Source: Leucaena leucocephala
Taxonomy: Eukaryota; Streptophyta; Magnoliopsida; Fabales; Fabaceae
NCBI GenBank assembly: GCA_037074615.1
Contig: CM073519.1
Location: forward strand, 26,061,001-26,125,000
Direction: 5' to 3'
Length of the DNA: 64,000 nt
Made by a program: the position numbers and the translations under genes. Position 1 is the first letter of the stretch. Each line of letters begins with the position of its first letter. Shown piece after piece: positions 1-10,815 of this stretch. The notes below the pieces were generated by a model that saw only the letters and a list, made by a program, of their open reading frames with translations, was not told where the DNA came from and did no database searches.

Positions 1-789
1 AGTTCGGGAATCTGTCACTTTATAAAGAAAGATTAGTGAGATGTTCTTGGTTCCAATCAACCCCAATTTTCTTTCTTAAAGACAGATAGTGTTGACTATA
101 TTAGTCTCAAGAAATCTGCGGAGAGTGAATTACTCAGTCTGGGTCAAGGGATGGACAGAAGTAGAGATTAAGAACAATTAGCTATCTACAGTTCCTCAAT
201 GCCATAGCAGGAATGATAGACAGACATATATTAGAGCGCATTAACCTAATATACTTTAGAGGACTGGTATGAGATGATAATAAGTCAAGAGTCATGAGAC
301 TAAAGATGCCAACCTCACTGAAGTCTATCAGTTAGAGATTCAGTACAGAGTATAGGCAATTAAGCATTACGAAGCACTAAGATACAGAATATCAGTTTAA
401 GAAAAGGCTTAACAATAGATCCTCCATATGATCATCAGGAGTTGATCTATAGTACGAAAGACTTTGTGCAGCTAGTCTTTATGGAAAAGAATAATGAGAA
501 GTTAGAATGAGACTTGCCTAAGAATGATCTAATACATGGCTTAAGGATAAAGATTGGATGGTTAACAGATAGAAAGTTAATGTTCCCAATACAGAGGGAT
601 TCTATCACGAAGAGATAGTAACCTAACGCTCTGCCCTAGATAACATAAATAGTAATGTTAAGTGATGAATGAGATCCAAGTGACCTGAATTGGTCAGGAT
701 CTAGAGGCAGACTAGAAAAGAATCATAGTCTAGTCCAGAGTAGACTAAGACTGATGGACAAAAAGAGTTAAAAGAATTAAGAGATACAG

Positions 790-1290
790 AAGTTACTCCA
801 TACGAGATGGAGAGTGATCCACACACTTGAGAAGTTTTTCTCAAAGAAGTTTAAAGGAAGCATTCCTCTCAATTAGAGAGAGAGGTGAGCGTGAGGCTAA
901 GGGTTAGAGCAAAGGAAAGAGAACCCTTTTGATGGATACTAAATCGAGTTCATTTATATGAACCTTGAGGCTTAATAAGAGTTACTTTCTCTCGCTTGTT
1001 AGTAATCCAGGAGGATAAGAGAAACGTAAAAGTACAAATGGCATAAAGATAGGAGCCAAACCTTCCTCAGTTAGCTGAAAGAGAATAGCTGACTCAGTTA
1101 TGGATTGCTATGAGGCCAAGGACACATAAATCCTTCAGGCTAGAGATAGAAATCTTACAGGCAATAAGGGATGATATGATAGAATAAATATGGCCTAGTA
1201 AGGTAGCCACAGATTAAAAGATGAAGTGACTCCCCTATTCCTTATGTAAGAAAGAGTAAAGAAGGGTTGAGCCTATACCCTAATAAGAGG
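790..1290 (+). pseudogene. Degenerate gag of Tekay-like derivative, copy 1
   Basis: Conceptual translation contains EKFFSKKFKGS, then after stops KENPFDGY and IEFIYMN. These correspond to the gag of element B (LEQFYEKYF..., KESFDEYLAKFI at about 42520-42650). About 1230-1290 resembles the cysteine-containing stretch ahead of the CCHC knuckle (SLCKK...). Several in-frame stops (for example in the arginine-rich part after KGSIPLN) rule out a functional capsid protein. The same relic is better preserved at 20095-20480 in element A. Confidence 0.5.
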
Positions 1291-3078
1291 GTAAAGTGGC
1301 AACCTAAGTGAAACAAGTAAATGATTTAGGTTCCTGAATAAATGATCAGGACCTAGTGATTAAGGTAATGAAGGAACATAATACTTTAAAGTCTACTTGG
1401 TTAATTATTTAATTGCAATGTGAGTATAAGGGATGGTTGAGCAGATATATGTGATAGTGGTATGGCTTATGTTGCCATAAGATATGATGAGAAGTTGCAT
1501 CTCCTTGCAGTTGTCATATGATGACACGCATGTTAGAGACTGCTTAAATGATTGCATCTCCTTGCATATTATGCATGTTGAGTATGTTATGATGGATAAA
1601 TATTCCCCTGTACATTACATGCAGGGTAGAGTAGATATGATGAGAAAGTTATGTTGCTCCCATGCCCTACGACATGCAATAGAGCTAGATTGCTCTTGCG
1701 ATAGAGTAAGATTACTTTTGAAATGAAACCAATAGATGGACAACATAGCTCATGTAGAGTAATATTCTTCAGATGAGATGAATAGATGATGATAGACATA
1801 TGCATGGTAGAGCATGTGTAGCTCTTTGTAGTAATGGATCTTGTAAGTTATAAAGTATGAGAATGATCTGAGAAGTTCTTGAGTGATAGAAGAAATGAGC
1901 AAAGTCTTAACAAATAATATTATCTTCTGTTATCATTTCTGGGGAATTATCTGTGGAGTTAACAACTATGTGGAAGTGACTAACCTTGTAACTTTGTTCA
2001 CTGGTTTAGGTCTTCTAGAGATGAGAATACAGTATAACAGAATTGCAGTAGATTCTGAAGGATTGTAGTTAGATCCTAGTATGACTCACAGGGTCACAGT
2101 TAAATCCTAAAGAGGCTTACGGTTGATCGCAGTAGACCCCGAGGGTTGCAGTAGACTAAGCCTAGAACAAGAAAGTAATGGGCCATAAGTACAATATTTC
2201 TTTGGAAGGACGAATACCAAGGAAAAGTTAAGGTATAGAAGCTTCACAAGTTGGTTAACTCATAAGAGAGAGAGTACCCATGATGTTAGTTTCAGATAGC
2301 CTTATTACTATTAGGGACTAAACTCATAGTCTTCTTACACGTAGCAGGAACTCAGTGATCAGAATTAAAGTTGTTAATCCTGAGTCCCAATGATGTATAA
2401 GAATATTTCATAAGATATCAGAAAGGGTCAAATAAGAGTAAAGAGATCCTTACGATGAAATTACCAAGAATAAGAATGAAAGACAAATAGATTCTCCAGA
2501 TGAGGATAAAAAGAGATTAGAAGGCCAAATAGACCCCAGAGAGATAGCATAAGATGGGTCTAAGATAGTGAAGTACCAGGGTTGGAGCCTGTGAGCACCA
2601 GTACTTTAGATTTTTATCTGTACATTTCAATTAAGCATGCTTAGGCAAGGGTAGTCCAATGATGGGTGACCCCTGGGAAGTGATGAAAAAAAAAGTGTGA
2701 ATGCCATAAGAAATTGGCATATATGCACAGAGCTATGTAAAATGATGAAAAGAGCTATGAAAAGCTATAAAGGGTTATGAATAATAAGAGACTAGAACCC
2801 TTATGTCAAGTCCAAATGAAATAGATTTGAAATATAGACTATGATGTAGCCAGATTTGGCCAGAGATGCCATGATACAGCATAAAAGATATGTGATAAGA
2901 TATGCCTTGAGAAGCGGCTGTATAGCTAGCTTTGTAAATAGATAGAGAGGGTTCCATTCTGGAAATGATAAGATGTTTGAATGATGAGCTACATGTGAAA
3001 GAGCAAATGAGAGCTTTCACTTCTTGAATAAAGTGCTAGGCATTATGTTATGTTATGTTATGTTTGTAAAATATGCTA

Positions 3079-3156
3079 AAGCTCCAAATGTTAGAGCAGT
3101 GCAGGCTCTATATGATAGAGCTGTGCAAACTCCGAGTGTTAGAGCTGTGCATATTA
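3079..3156 (+). repeat. Degenerate 24-bp hairpin repeat
   Basis: About three imperfect units built on GTTAGAGCTGTGCAAGCTCT. Each good unit contains AGAGCT-GTGCA-AGCTCT, a 6-bp stem with a 5-nt loop. The same array lies at the same place in element C (31377-31450) and element A (54437-54509), about 500-750 bp before the polypurine tract. Confidence 0.6.
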
Positions 3157-4976
3157 AGAGAAGGAATGCTTGAGTTCTGATGTTAGAGCTTTGCATTCGT
3201 GAGCAGGTATGTAGTCCTGCAGCATGCTGGACACTACTCACAAGTCCAGCATAGTGAGAAGTCCATATGCAGATAGATGTGTAGGAAGAAAGTAATAGAA
3301 TGAACTGGAGTTCAACTCTGATTAAGTTGATTTAGAGCAGAAGAATGGTCATAACGAAGATATGAAGATCTGCGGATACGAAAAGTACTCCGCTAAGATG
3401 TCAAGATGAAATATAAGAGATAGATACCCCAATCCTTAGTAAAGAAGAACACAAGGATATCTATCCAAAATTACTGACTAAGGTGCTAAGTAAATTTTGA
3501 GGACAAAATTTATTTTAAGGGGGTAGAAATGTCATATCCTAAATTTTTCCCTATCTGTATAATACTGATAGTGGAAAGAGGTTTGGAAAGTATTATGACA
3601 AAGATAAGAAGAAATAATAAATGTTAGATAAGTCTTGAAGAAAGAGAAGGACCTAAACGAAAATTGGAAAAGGTTAAAGGTCAAAAGTTGAAGTAGAAAT
3701 AAATGTTGGGCCAAAAGTGGTAATTTCTAAAAGTTTAGGGACCTAAATGTAATTAAGTAAAAAGTCAGGGACCTAAATGTAATTATGGAAAAGTTTAGCC
3801 AAAACAGGCAAAAAATGCACGAAATCATATCAGACTCAAATTTTACCAGTAGATAGACATAATTATTCAGGTCAGTTTAATGCAACACATAATTTTTATT
3901 TGAGGTCCCGATTAATTGATATAAATTTATGAAGTCAGATGAATTATTACAGTATTCTTCAGACATTAGAATCAGATGGGATATTATAGGAAATTCCCAT
4001 ATTTAATATAAGAATTTATAAAATTAACAGAGTCAGAAGAGGAATCCTGTAGAAGCCTTATGGGATTTTACGATAAAATAAAGTACCCGATAAATAGGAT
4101 CGGGTAAGATTTGTTGTGAATTGTGCAATCAAGGTAATGAGGCCAATGAGCCCATACCAAGGCCCAATGGCGCCATAACGAGCCCAATAAAGTAGTGAGA
4201 CAGTTATGTGGGCCAGAATCCAGAGCAGTCCAGGAAAAGTGTGAAATTATAAAAATGCCCCTGGATACCCCTATTGTACCAGTGATGGATGGAGGGTATT
4301 CTGGTCATTCTGTACAGGCCAAAAACATGTAAGATGATATAAAGATGATTAATTAGAGCCAGTAAGTACTCTGATGATGTTTGAAAAGACGATAATGCCC
4401 TTTGAGAAATGAAAGTAAAATCGGACACCGATAAAGGGTTAAAGGAAATGTAGGGAATTTTTAACAAGGCTTATGGGTCTTAGAAAATTATGAGACTTTA
4501 TAGGGAATTCATTTTATATTAGAATGAATTTATAAAAATGTTAGAACCATTAAAAGAGGTGTCTAGCATTTATTTCAAAATCAAAATATTTTAAGAGTAT
4601 CGATATAAGAAAGGTACCTTGGGATTTGTGCCAATTGGCTATTGGACCTAAGGAAGGCCTATGGAAGCCCAAAGTTTCGTTCTAGGGCAGCCCATTAAGT
4701 CCCAAGAGTTGTCTTGGAGGCCAAGTCCAATAATAAATAATTTATGAATTTTTTAAAAGAAAAGAAAGGGATAAAGTGTGAATTATGGCTTGCACATGGT
4801 GGGACCTACACACCCACACACTTGGCGTCCAAGACAAGGGGGAGTAGAAGATTTTTGTCATGTGGATTTATCTCAAGTTGGCTTAGAGAGTAAGCTTGAT
4901 GTAAGAATAAATATGAGCCATTAGATCAAATAGTGTACAAAGTGATCTTGGCCATTCATTTTCCATGGATTTTTTC

Positions 4977-4985
4977 TATAAATAG
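4977..4985 (+). promoter_or_regulatory. LTR TATA box
   Basis: TATAAATAG, in the same context (after CCATTCATTTTCCATGG, before a C-rich stretch) as TATA boxes in the other LTRs. This probably places the start of R about 30 bp downstream, just before the short ORF at 5043. Confidence 0.6.
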
Positions 4986-5042
4986 CCCCTCAATTCTGCA
5001 GCCAAACTGTGAGCAAAGAACCTTTGGGGAAACTCTTGCAAA

Positions 5043-5099
5043 ATGGAAACTCAAGCCAAGATAAAGAAGATTCAAGGTTCCAAAGTTCAAGCAAGCTAG
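5043..5099 (+). CDS. 18-codon leader short ORF in A-type LTR
   Basis: ATG at 5043, TAG at 5097. The peptide is basic and polar. The same reading frame with the same 18-codon length occurs in the A 5' LTR (14649-14705, MKTQAKTKKIQGTKVQAI) and the A 3' LTR (56444-56500), with only a few substitutions. It lies between the TATA box and the conserved GTAAGC, so it could be an upstream ORF in the transcript leader. No known family recognised; translation is unproven. Confidence 0.3.
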   Translation: METQAKIKKIQGSKVQAS

Positions 5100-6216
5100 A
5101 GATTAAAGGTAAGCAATCTCTCCTAGCTTATTTTCCTTTGATTTGGGAGCTTGAACTTAGGGTTTTCATGGGGAAAAAGTTGATTTTTCTCGAAGGGAAG
5201 GTGCTTCCCAAAAACCTTAGATGAAAGGGGAAAGAAGAAATTAAAGTTAGAAACATATGATTGAAGCTTAAACAAGCAAGTTAAGTGGTTGGTTGTTGAA
5301 TCAAATTGATATTATTGACTCTACCATGGTGTGCCCTGTTCGGTATGTACTGTTCATGAGGGAAGGAAATTGAATTTCAATGATTTAAGGCTTCCATTGA
5401 ATTTAGATGATGATTTTGTGTAGAATTGGAAAGGTTTTGAACCTTGAAAGCATTGAAATTCGAAGGTTGTAGTTTTTGAAACCCTTCTCTATTACTGTTC
5501 ACACGCATGAACAGTTATTGAAATTCCATGATTTTGATGCTTCCAATGGTTTTAAAATGAAAAATTGTGTGGGATAAAGTAGAGAAACAAGTATGGGAAG
5601 CATTGGAATCAAAATGAGAATTTTTGAAAGAATTTAGTGCAGTTTCAGTTCTGTACAGCATGTGATGAAGGAGCTGGAATTTCATGATTCTAAGCTCATA
5701 AATGGATTAAAAAGATGAAATTGTGTAGGGTAAAGTCAAGACATCAATTGATTCAAAGACCAAGTCCATTAGTTAAGATTAAGGAAAGTTAATGGGCTTA
5801 ATGTTCAAGAAGAAGTTATGTTAGTTAAAGTGAGTTTAATGCTCAAGGAAGTTAGATTGTGATGAATGAATGATTATGTGATGTTAGGAATTGATTTGTA
5901 TGCTCAAAGAGAGGCAGCCACATGTTCAATAAAAGTGAGAAGAAAGAAGCAAGATAAAGAGAAAGAAAGTTAAGTGCTCAAGGTAGTAAACTTATCCTAA
6001 ACTTGTATGCATCGAATGTTATGCTTGATTGTGCTATGACTTTGGTGAATTGTGTTGCAATTGTGCTTATGTATGAAGGTCTATTTCTATGATTACTTTG
6101 TCCAATTGTATTTCATATGTTACATGGAAGCATGCACATTACACAATGATAACACTTTCACAAGCAAGTACAAGTAGTTACATTAATGCATGCATTGTTT
6201 AGTAATGTTTGCTACT

Positions 6217-6236
6217 GAGATTTCCCCATAAATCTC
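6217..6236 (+). other. Conserved LTR stem-loop
   Basis: GAGATTT and AAATCTC (7-bp stem) around a CCCCAT loop. This is one of several copies of a stem-loop found in A-, B- and C-type LTRs, here 21 bp after the AATGCATGCATT palindrome. Confidence 0.5.
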
Positions 6237-6258
6237 ATTCCTTTCCATGTAATCCCAA

Positions 6259-6703
6259 TCCCATAAATCTCATTCCTTTCTCATAATTACTATTGTGCAC
6301 TATAACTTTTAAAAATTATACTTTAGGCCCTCAATTTTTCATAATTACACTTAATGGCCTAAAGCTTTTGTTTACTTTCACTTTTTACCATGGAACTTTT
6401 ACACTTTACATTTTAGTCCCCCTGTTTCCTAAAACTGACCATTATGCATCCAAGGACTTTTACTATTTACAATTTAGTCGTTGAACTTTCATTAGTTGCA
6501 GTTTAGTCCCTAAACATCATTATATACTCCTAGGAATTATGCTCAATAGGGCCTATAGCCTACCTATTTTAGGCTATATACTAGGCTTTTGGCCTAAACG
6601 TTTGACTAATTATTATCTTTTTTCTCTATTAATCATCCCAATCATTTCCAAACCTCTTTCCTCTGTCAATCTTATACATATAGGGAAAAATTAGGATGTG
6701 ACA
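6259..6703 (-). repeat. Inverted LTR fragment (first ~445 bp of an A-type LTR)
   Basis: Read on the minus strand it begins TGTCACATCCTAATTTTTCC at 6703 and continues through the 'gggactaaa...tgtaaatagt' block typical of these LTR starts, then breaks at about 6259. A 20-bp stretch (CCATAAATCTCATTCCTTTC) is present both just before and at the junction (6226-6245 and 6260-6279), pointing to a template-switch or microhomology join with the plus-strand LTR on its left. Confidence 0.65.
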
Positions 6704-6717
6704 ATATTTTAGTGTAG

Positions 6718-8118
6718 GTCAAGGACTTAGTGTTCCCAACTTATTTTTATGTCCTAGATATGTCTAGTGAGCTAGTGAATGAGAGCACTTTGATCCTAGG
6801 TAGACCCTTCCTCTAAACTTCCAAGACAATCATTAGTATGAAGTATAGTTCCATAACAATAGAAGTTTAGGAACATGTAGTCACTTTTAATATGAATGAA
6901 GTAATGAAATATCCTTTTAACAATTCTACTTTTGTTGGATTAAATGCTATTGAGGAAACTTGAGATGATCATTAATTGAGTTTGCATGATGGATATGATT
7001 ATATGCTGCATAATTCACAAAATTCCTATGAAGCATCCTATGAGCATGTTGATTTAGACTCATCTTTATGTTCCTATGGTGATTATTTTGCATCTCTATC
7101 TTATGTTTATTATTTCTCTTGTTCTTGTGAAAGTGATACTCCATGTTTTATTTCCTTAGACATTAATAGCATGATATATGTTTCTCAAGATTTCTCATAC
7201 TCATCAAATTTCAATTATATTTCATCATTCACGTGTGACATTATCCTTAGCAAGGATTTGTTGAGAAATTTTGCATGTTCATAAGATATCATGGAAGTTA
7301 AAAGTGGAATAAATTCTACAGACTAGAATCTTTATGATTTCAAGTCAGGACAAGATGGACCACAAATCATAACTAAATATCAACATGCTAAAGGAAGAAG
7401 TCTCTGTGAAAATGCGTCACGACTATATGATTATTTGGTCATGACTAGAGAGAATATTAATAAGGAGAGAATACTCTATGAATATCTGTCGTGACCAAAG
7501 GGTGAACAAGTCAGGACTACAAACTCCTGAGATGCTCTTTGTGAATTGGAGTCGAAATGAGAAGTTGATGACAAGACAGAGAGGTTACGACTTGGAATGT
7601 CAGATATAACAAGTGAACTTCAAGTTTCTTCAGTTTTACCCTCCAATGTTGTAGTTAAAGGGCTAACATATCCTAACTCTAATTTTCCTTACTTGTATTC
7701 TAAAATTACATCTCATACCTTACAATTTTTGAATGATTTGATCTTTAATAATGAAGTAGGTATGAAGGAAAGTGATCCCAAGTATGTTGTAATTGAAGAT
7801 CAACCTCAACTTAGTGTAACACTTAAGGAAGTAGATGACAAATTGAAGAATCTAAAGAATCTGGACAAAAGCAACCTCCAATAATATAAAAAGGATGTGA
7901 AGGGAACATCATCCAAGTTTGTTGATGCTATATACCAACCTTAGTTAGGCAAGTTAAAGTTTAAAAAGGGAAAATTCAAGACAAGCTGGGATAGACTTAA
8001 CAATGTAGTCAAAGTACATGATTTTGGGATTCTAGAATGGAGAAGGAAGGCAATAGGGAAGATTTTCCAAACAAACAGTCGTCTCTCAAAATACTCTGAG
8101 TTTCCACTACCTCCATAA
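6718..8118 (+). pseudogene. Athila-like pol remnant: protease end, linker, integrase C-terminus
   Basis: One reading frame runs the full length, with scattered stops (after GRPFL, after TIEV, at 6961 and others). Near the start, KDLVFPTYFYVLDM and TLILGRPFL match the C-terminal half of the Athila-type aspartic protease; then VTFNMNEVMKYP and NAIEET are the usual continuation. 6976-7284 is an acidic, Ser/Tyr-rich linker (LHDGYDYMLHNSQN). 7597-7884 is an open stretch of unknown function. Near the end, LKFKKGKFKTSW, VKVHDFGILEW and GKIFQTNSRL match the integrase C-terminal module that ends in GKIFQVNGHRLK-like sequence in Athila. The catalytic RT and integrase parts are missing, yet the frame is kept across the gap. 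A relic, not a working protein. Confidence 0.6.
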
Positions 8119-9870
8119 GGCCAGGTTGTCCCTTTCCTTTCTCTATCACTTTCCATGTTCCTTTATAGTTTATGATATTTTGTGGCATGTGAAGGTTTGA
8201 TGAGTTTTAAAAGGGATGAACCAGTAGAAGTAGTAATAAATTTCTTTATTTGATGTTTCTTTGGTTTTTTGAATAAAATTCCTTAGTTTTCTACTTGTTT
8301 TATACTGTTGTATGATTTTAGCTTACCCATCCTTTCATCTTTTCTTTCTTGAATTACTTTGTATGATTGAAATATGACTGCATGCTTAATGACGAATTTA
8401 AATTGAGTTATGTTTTGAATGATGATTTGATTTCTCTTTGCTTTAATTGATTAAATTTTGAGCTATTATCTGCCTATGTTCACTAATGCTTCTCTTCAAG
8501 CTGACAGTGAGGACACAATCAAGTTTGAGTATAATGGAGAAGTTGTGGTTTTCTTTTCTAATGATTCAATAAATGCCAATTTTTTTCAAAAAATCCAATC
8601 TTTCATCACAAACTTTGATGCTTGCTGAAAGGTTTTTGGGTGTTAGAATGTGTTAGGCTTTGAAAATTTATTGCTTGGTAGTTTATGTGACCATAGGTCA
8701 TGACATTAGTTGATTTGGTCGTGATGTAAGATGGATTTCTGAACAAATATGATTCACTGTGTTTTTTGGTCAAGACTATATGTACCTTAGGTCGTGACGA
8801 AAAGTTTTCTTGAGTTTAGGATATGCTTTTTGTGTTTACAAGTCGCGACTAGATGTGCTTTAGGTCATGACTAACTTTCCTAATGCTTAGAGTATAGCTC
8901 ACTATTATTTTGAGTCACGACCTGAAATATATTTTGTCACTACTAGTGTGCCAATTTGAAAATATTCATCTTCCTTCTCTTTGCTCTAAGCAATATTGTA
9001 TATAATGACCTTTTTGAACTACCATTGTACTTTCATAAGTGAATCATTGCTATAATTTCCTTACCTTTTTGCAATAGCAATTTTCTAAAAACCATTTCCA
9101 CACTTGAATTTTTGAAAATCTTGGAAATTGAAATAGAATAACCTAATTGTCTTAATCTGCACTTGTACATGTTTTGAGAACTCTAAATTTAGGGATTTCA
9201 TGATCTGTATAAGGTTGAATTATCGCTGGATTAATTCTCTTATTAGACATTTGTAATTGACATTGGATTATGTGATTGTTGATTTTAAATAAATATTTCA
9301 ATTTTGATTTATGGTTAGTTGGATAATTATCAACGATTGTTGGTGTTTAATTCAATTTCTTGAAGTATATGGTTAATGATAATGACCATTTGAGGGCGTT
9401 ATCATCATCTGATTTAATTACACACTAAGTGGTTTTTAAGAGTGCATCAAGAAGTTTTTATACTAGCTTTGATCAAAGGAGTTTAAGAACCTTTAATGTA
9501 CTGGACTCAATCAATTGATTGAGGTTTTATTTAAGAGTTAGTGATTTTAAAACTCCCATGTCAAATTAAGAGCAAGGAGAAATTTGTCTTCTTCATCAAG
9601 AGGTGTTTTCATCTTATTTCTCTTACATTGATCACTACTTTCACATTTATCAAAAATATCAAAAACATCTACTTTTACTACACCTTGATTTTATTGCTTC
9701 AATGTTCGATCAAACCCAAAAATCATGCTTTTACTCACGTTTTCAATGGTTTCATTCACTAATTTGCTAGGATTCAAATAAAAAGGTTCATTGAGAAGAA
9801 CGATAGGGTTGTGATTTACACTACATTATTAGGTGCAATCATTATTTTGATGGGCCATAAGGCAAAAATC
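8119..9870 (+). other. Non-coding Athila 3' spacer
   Basis: AT-rich, no ORF I can support. It has a cluster of GTCGTGAC / GTCGCGACTAG / GTCATGAC variants at 8690-8945 and otherwise shows no repeats or sites I can name. The short frame at 9541-9762 has no recognisable features. Confidence 0.4.
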
Positions 9871-10267
9871 TGATCCTATCATACTTTTTCTTGATATGTG
9901 GCTGCCTTCTTTGAGCACATAAATCAAAGCCTAGATATTACATAACCATATATTCATCATAATCTAATTTCCATGAACATTGAACTTAATTAACTAAGGT
10001 AACTTTCCTATTTTTCATTAATTGATTTAACCTTTGAATTACTTGATGTCTTATCTTTAACCTACATAATTTGGCCTTTTAAATCCATTAATGTGCTTAG
10101 AATCATGAAATTCTAGCTCCTTCATGCCTTGCTGAACAAAACCGAAAGAAGTATGCTTTCTTTAAAAAAATTCATTTTAATTTCAATACTTCTAATACTT
10201 ATTTTTCTTCTTAATCGCACACAACTTTTTATTTTAAAACCATTGGAAGCATCGAAATCATGAAATT
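9871..10267 (-). repeat. LTR D, part 1 (minus strand, left end missing)
   Basis: Read on the minus strand this matches A-type LTR sequence corresponding to about 5510-5930 of the copy 1 LTR (including the GGCAGCCACAT landmark). It stops at the insertion point of element A (AAATT at 10263-10267) and resumes at 57207, where the second AAATT lies. The outer (left) end is cut by Athila sequence. Confidence 0.75.
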
Positions 10268-10815
10268 TGTCACATCCTACTTTTTCCTTATCTGTATAAT
10301 ACTGATAGTAGAAAGAGGTTTGGAAAGGACTATGATGATTAATAGAAAGAAAAAATAATGATTAGAAAAAGGTATAGAGATAAGAGACTAAAATGAAAAG
10401 TTTAAAAGTTTTATGGTGCAAAGTGTAATTTTCAAAAGGTCAAGGGCAAAATGGTAGTTATGAGAAAGTTGAGCTGGAAAAAGCCCAAAAATACCCAAAA
10501 TCATATTAGTCCCAAATTTTTCTAGTAAATAGTGAAAATTATTCTAATCAGTTTAACGCAACATAGAATTTTGATGTGAGGTCCCAAAAAATTTATATTA
10601 ATTTCTAAAGAAAGGAAACTTAATACAATATCCTCTAGACCTCATAATCAGATGAAAATGTGGTAGTAAATTCCTATAATCAATATAAGAATTTATGAAA
10701 CTAACATAGCTCAAAAAGGAGTTATGTAGAATTTGTTATGGAATTTACAGTGTATTAAAACACCCGATAAATATGTTTCGGGGAATTTCTCGAGAGTTTA
10801 GCCCATGAAGGTAGT

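Larger units (their letters stand above)
1..3529 (+). mobile_element. Internal region (3' part) of a degenerate Tekay-like derivative, copy 1
   Basis: This stretch aligns by eye, block after block, with the interior of element A (18480-20541 continuing at 52346-55188) and, from about 420 on, with that of element C (29270-31920). Base 1 corresponds to about 18480, so the element's 5' LTR and start lie outside the window. Bases 1-180 match the C-terminal part of the ORF that precedes gag in elements B and A. About 790-1290 is a stop-riddled gag. From 1300 to 3500 there is no convincing protein, although the sequence is still recognisable among the three copies. It ends in a purine tract (AAGGGGGTAGAAA, 3517-3529) directly before an LTR start. 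The order and ending fit a Ty3/gypsy chromovirus; the poor coding content fits a non-autonomous derivative (LARD-like). Lineage is inferred from similarity to element B. Confidence 0.75.
3530..6258 (+). repeat. 3' LTR of copy 1 (A-like family), 3' end missing
   Basis: Starts TGTCATATCC right after the polypurine tract, the usual start of this LTR group. It holds a TATA box (TATAAATAG, 4977-4985), an 18-codon short ORF (5043-5099), a splice-donor-like AAAG|GTAAGC (cut before 5109), an RY-type palindrome AATGCATGCATT (6185-6196) and a stem-loop (6217-6236). Compared with the 5' LTR of element A, the last ~600 bp (through the TTCA terminus) are absent: the LTR stops at about 6258 and is joined to an inverted LTR fragment. 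Its 4250-4350 section resembles B-family LTRs more than the A 5' LTR, so it looks mosaic. Confidence 0.75.
6704..9870 (+). mobile_element. Athila-like Ty3/gypsy remnant
   Basis: Contains a protease C-terminal part and PR-RT linker (6718-7284) and an integrase C-terminal segment (about 7945-8118), with RT, RNase H and the integrase core missing between. After 8118 there is a long AT-rich spacer without convincing ORFs, as expected 3' of pol in Athila elements. The spacer carries repeated GTCGTGAC-like motifs at 7425-7590 and 8690-8945. Its left end is cut by an inverted LTR fragment and its right end by LTR D; neither of its own LTRs is seen. Confidence 0.65.

Noticed and set aside
7597..7884. 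95-codon frame as an independent host gene
   Set aside because: In the same frame as the Athila protease and integrase relics; more likely part of the decayed polyprotein.
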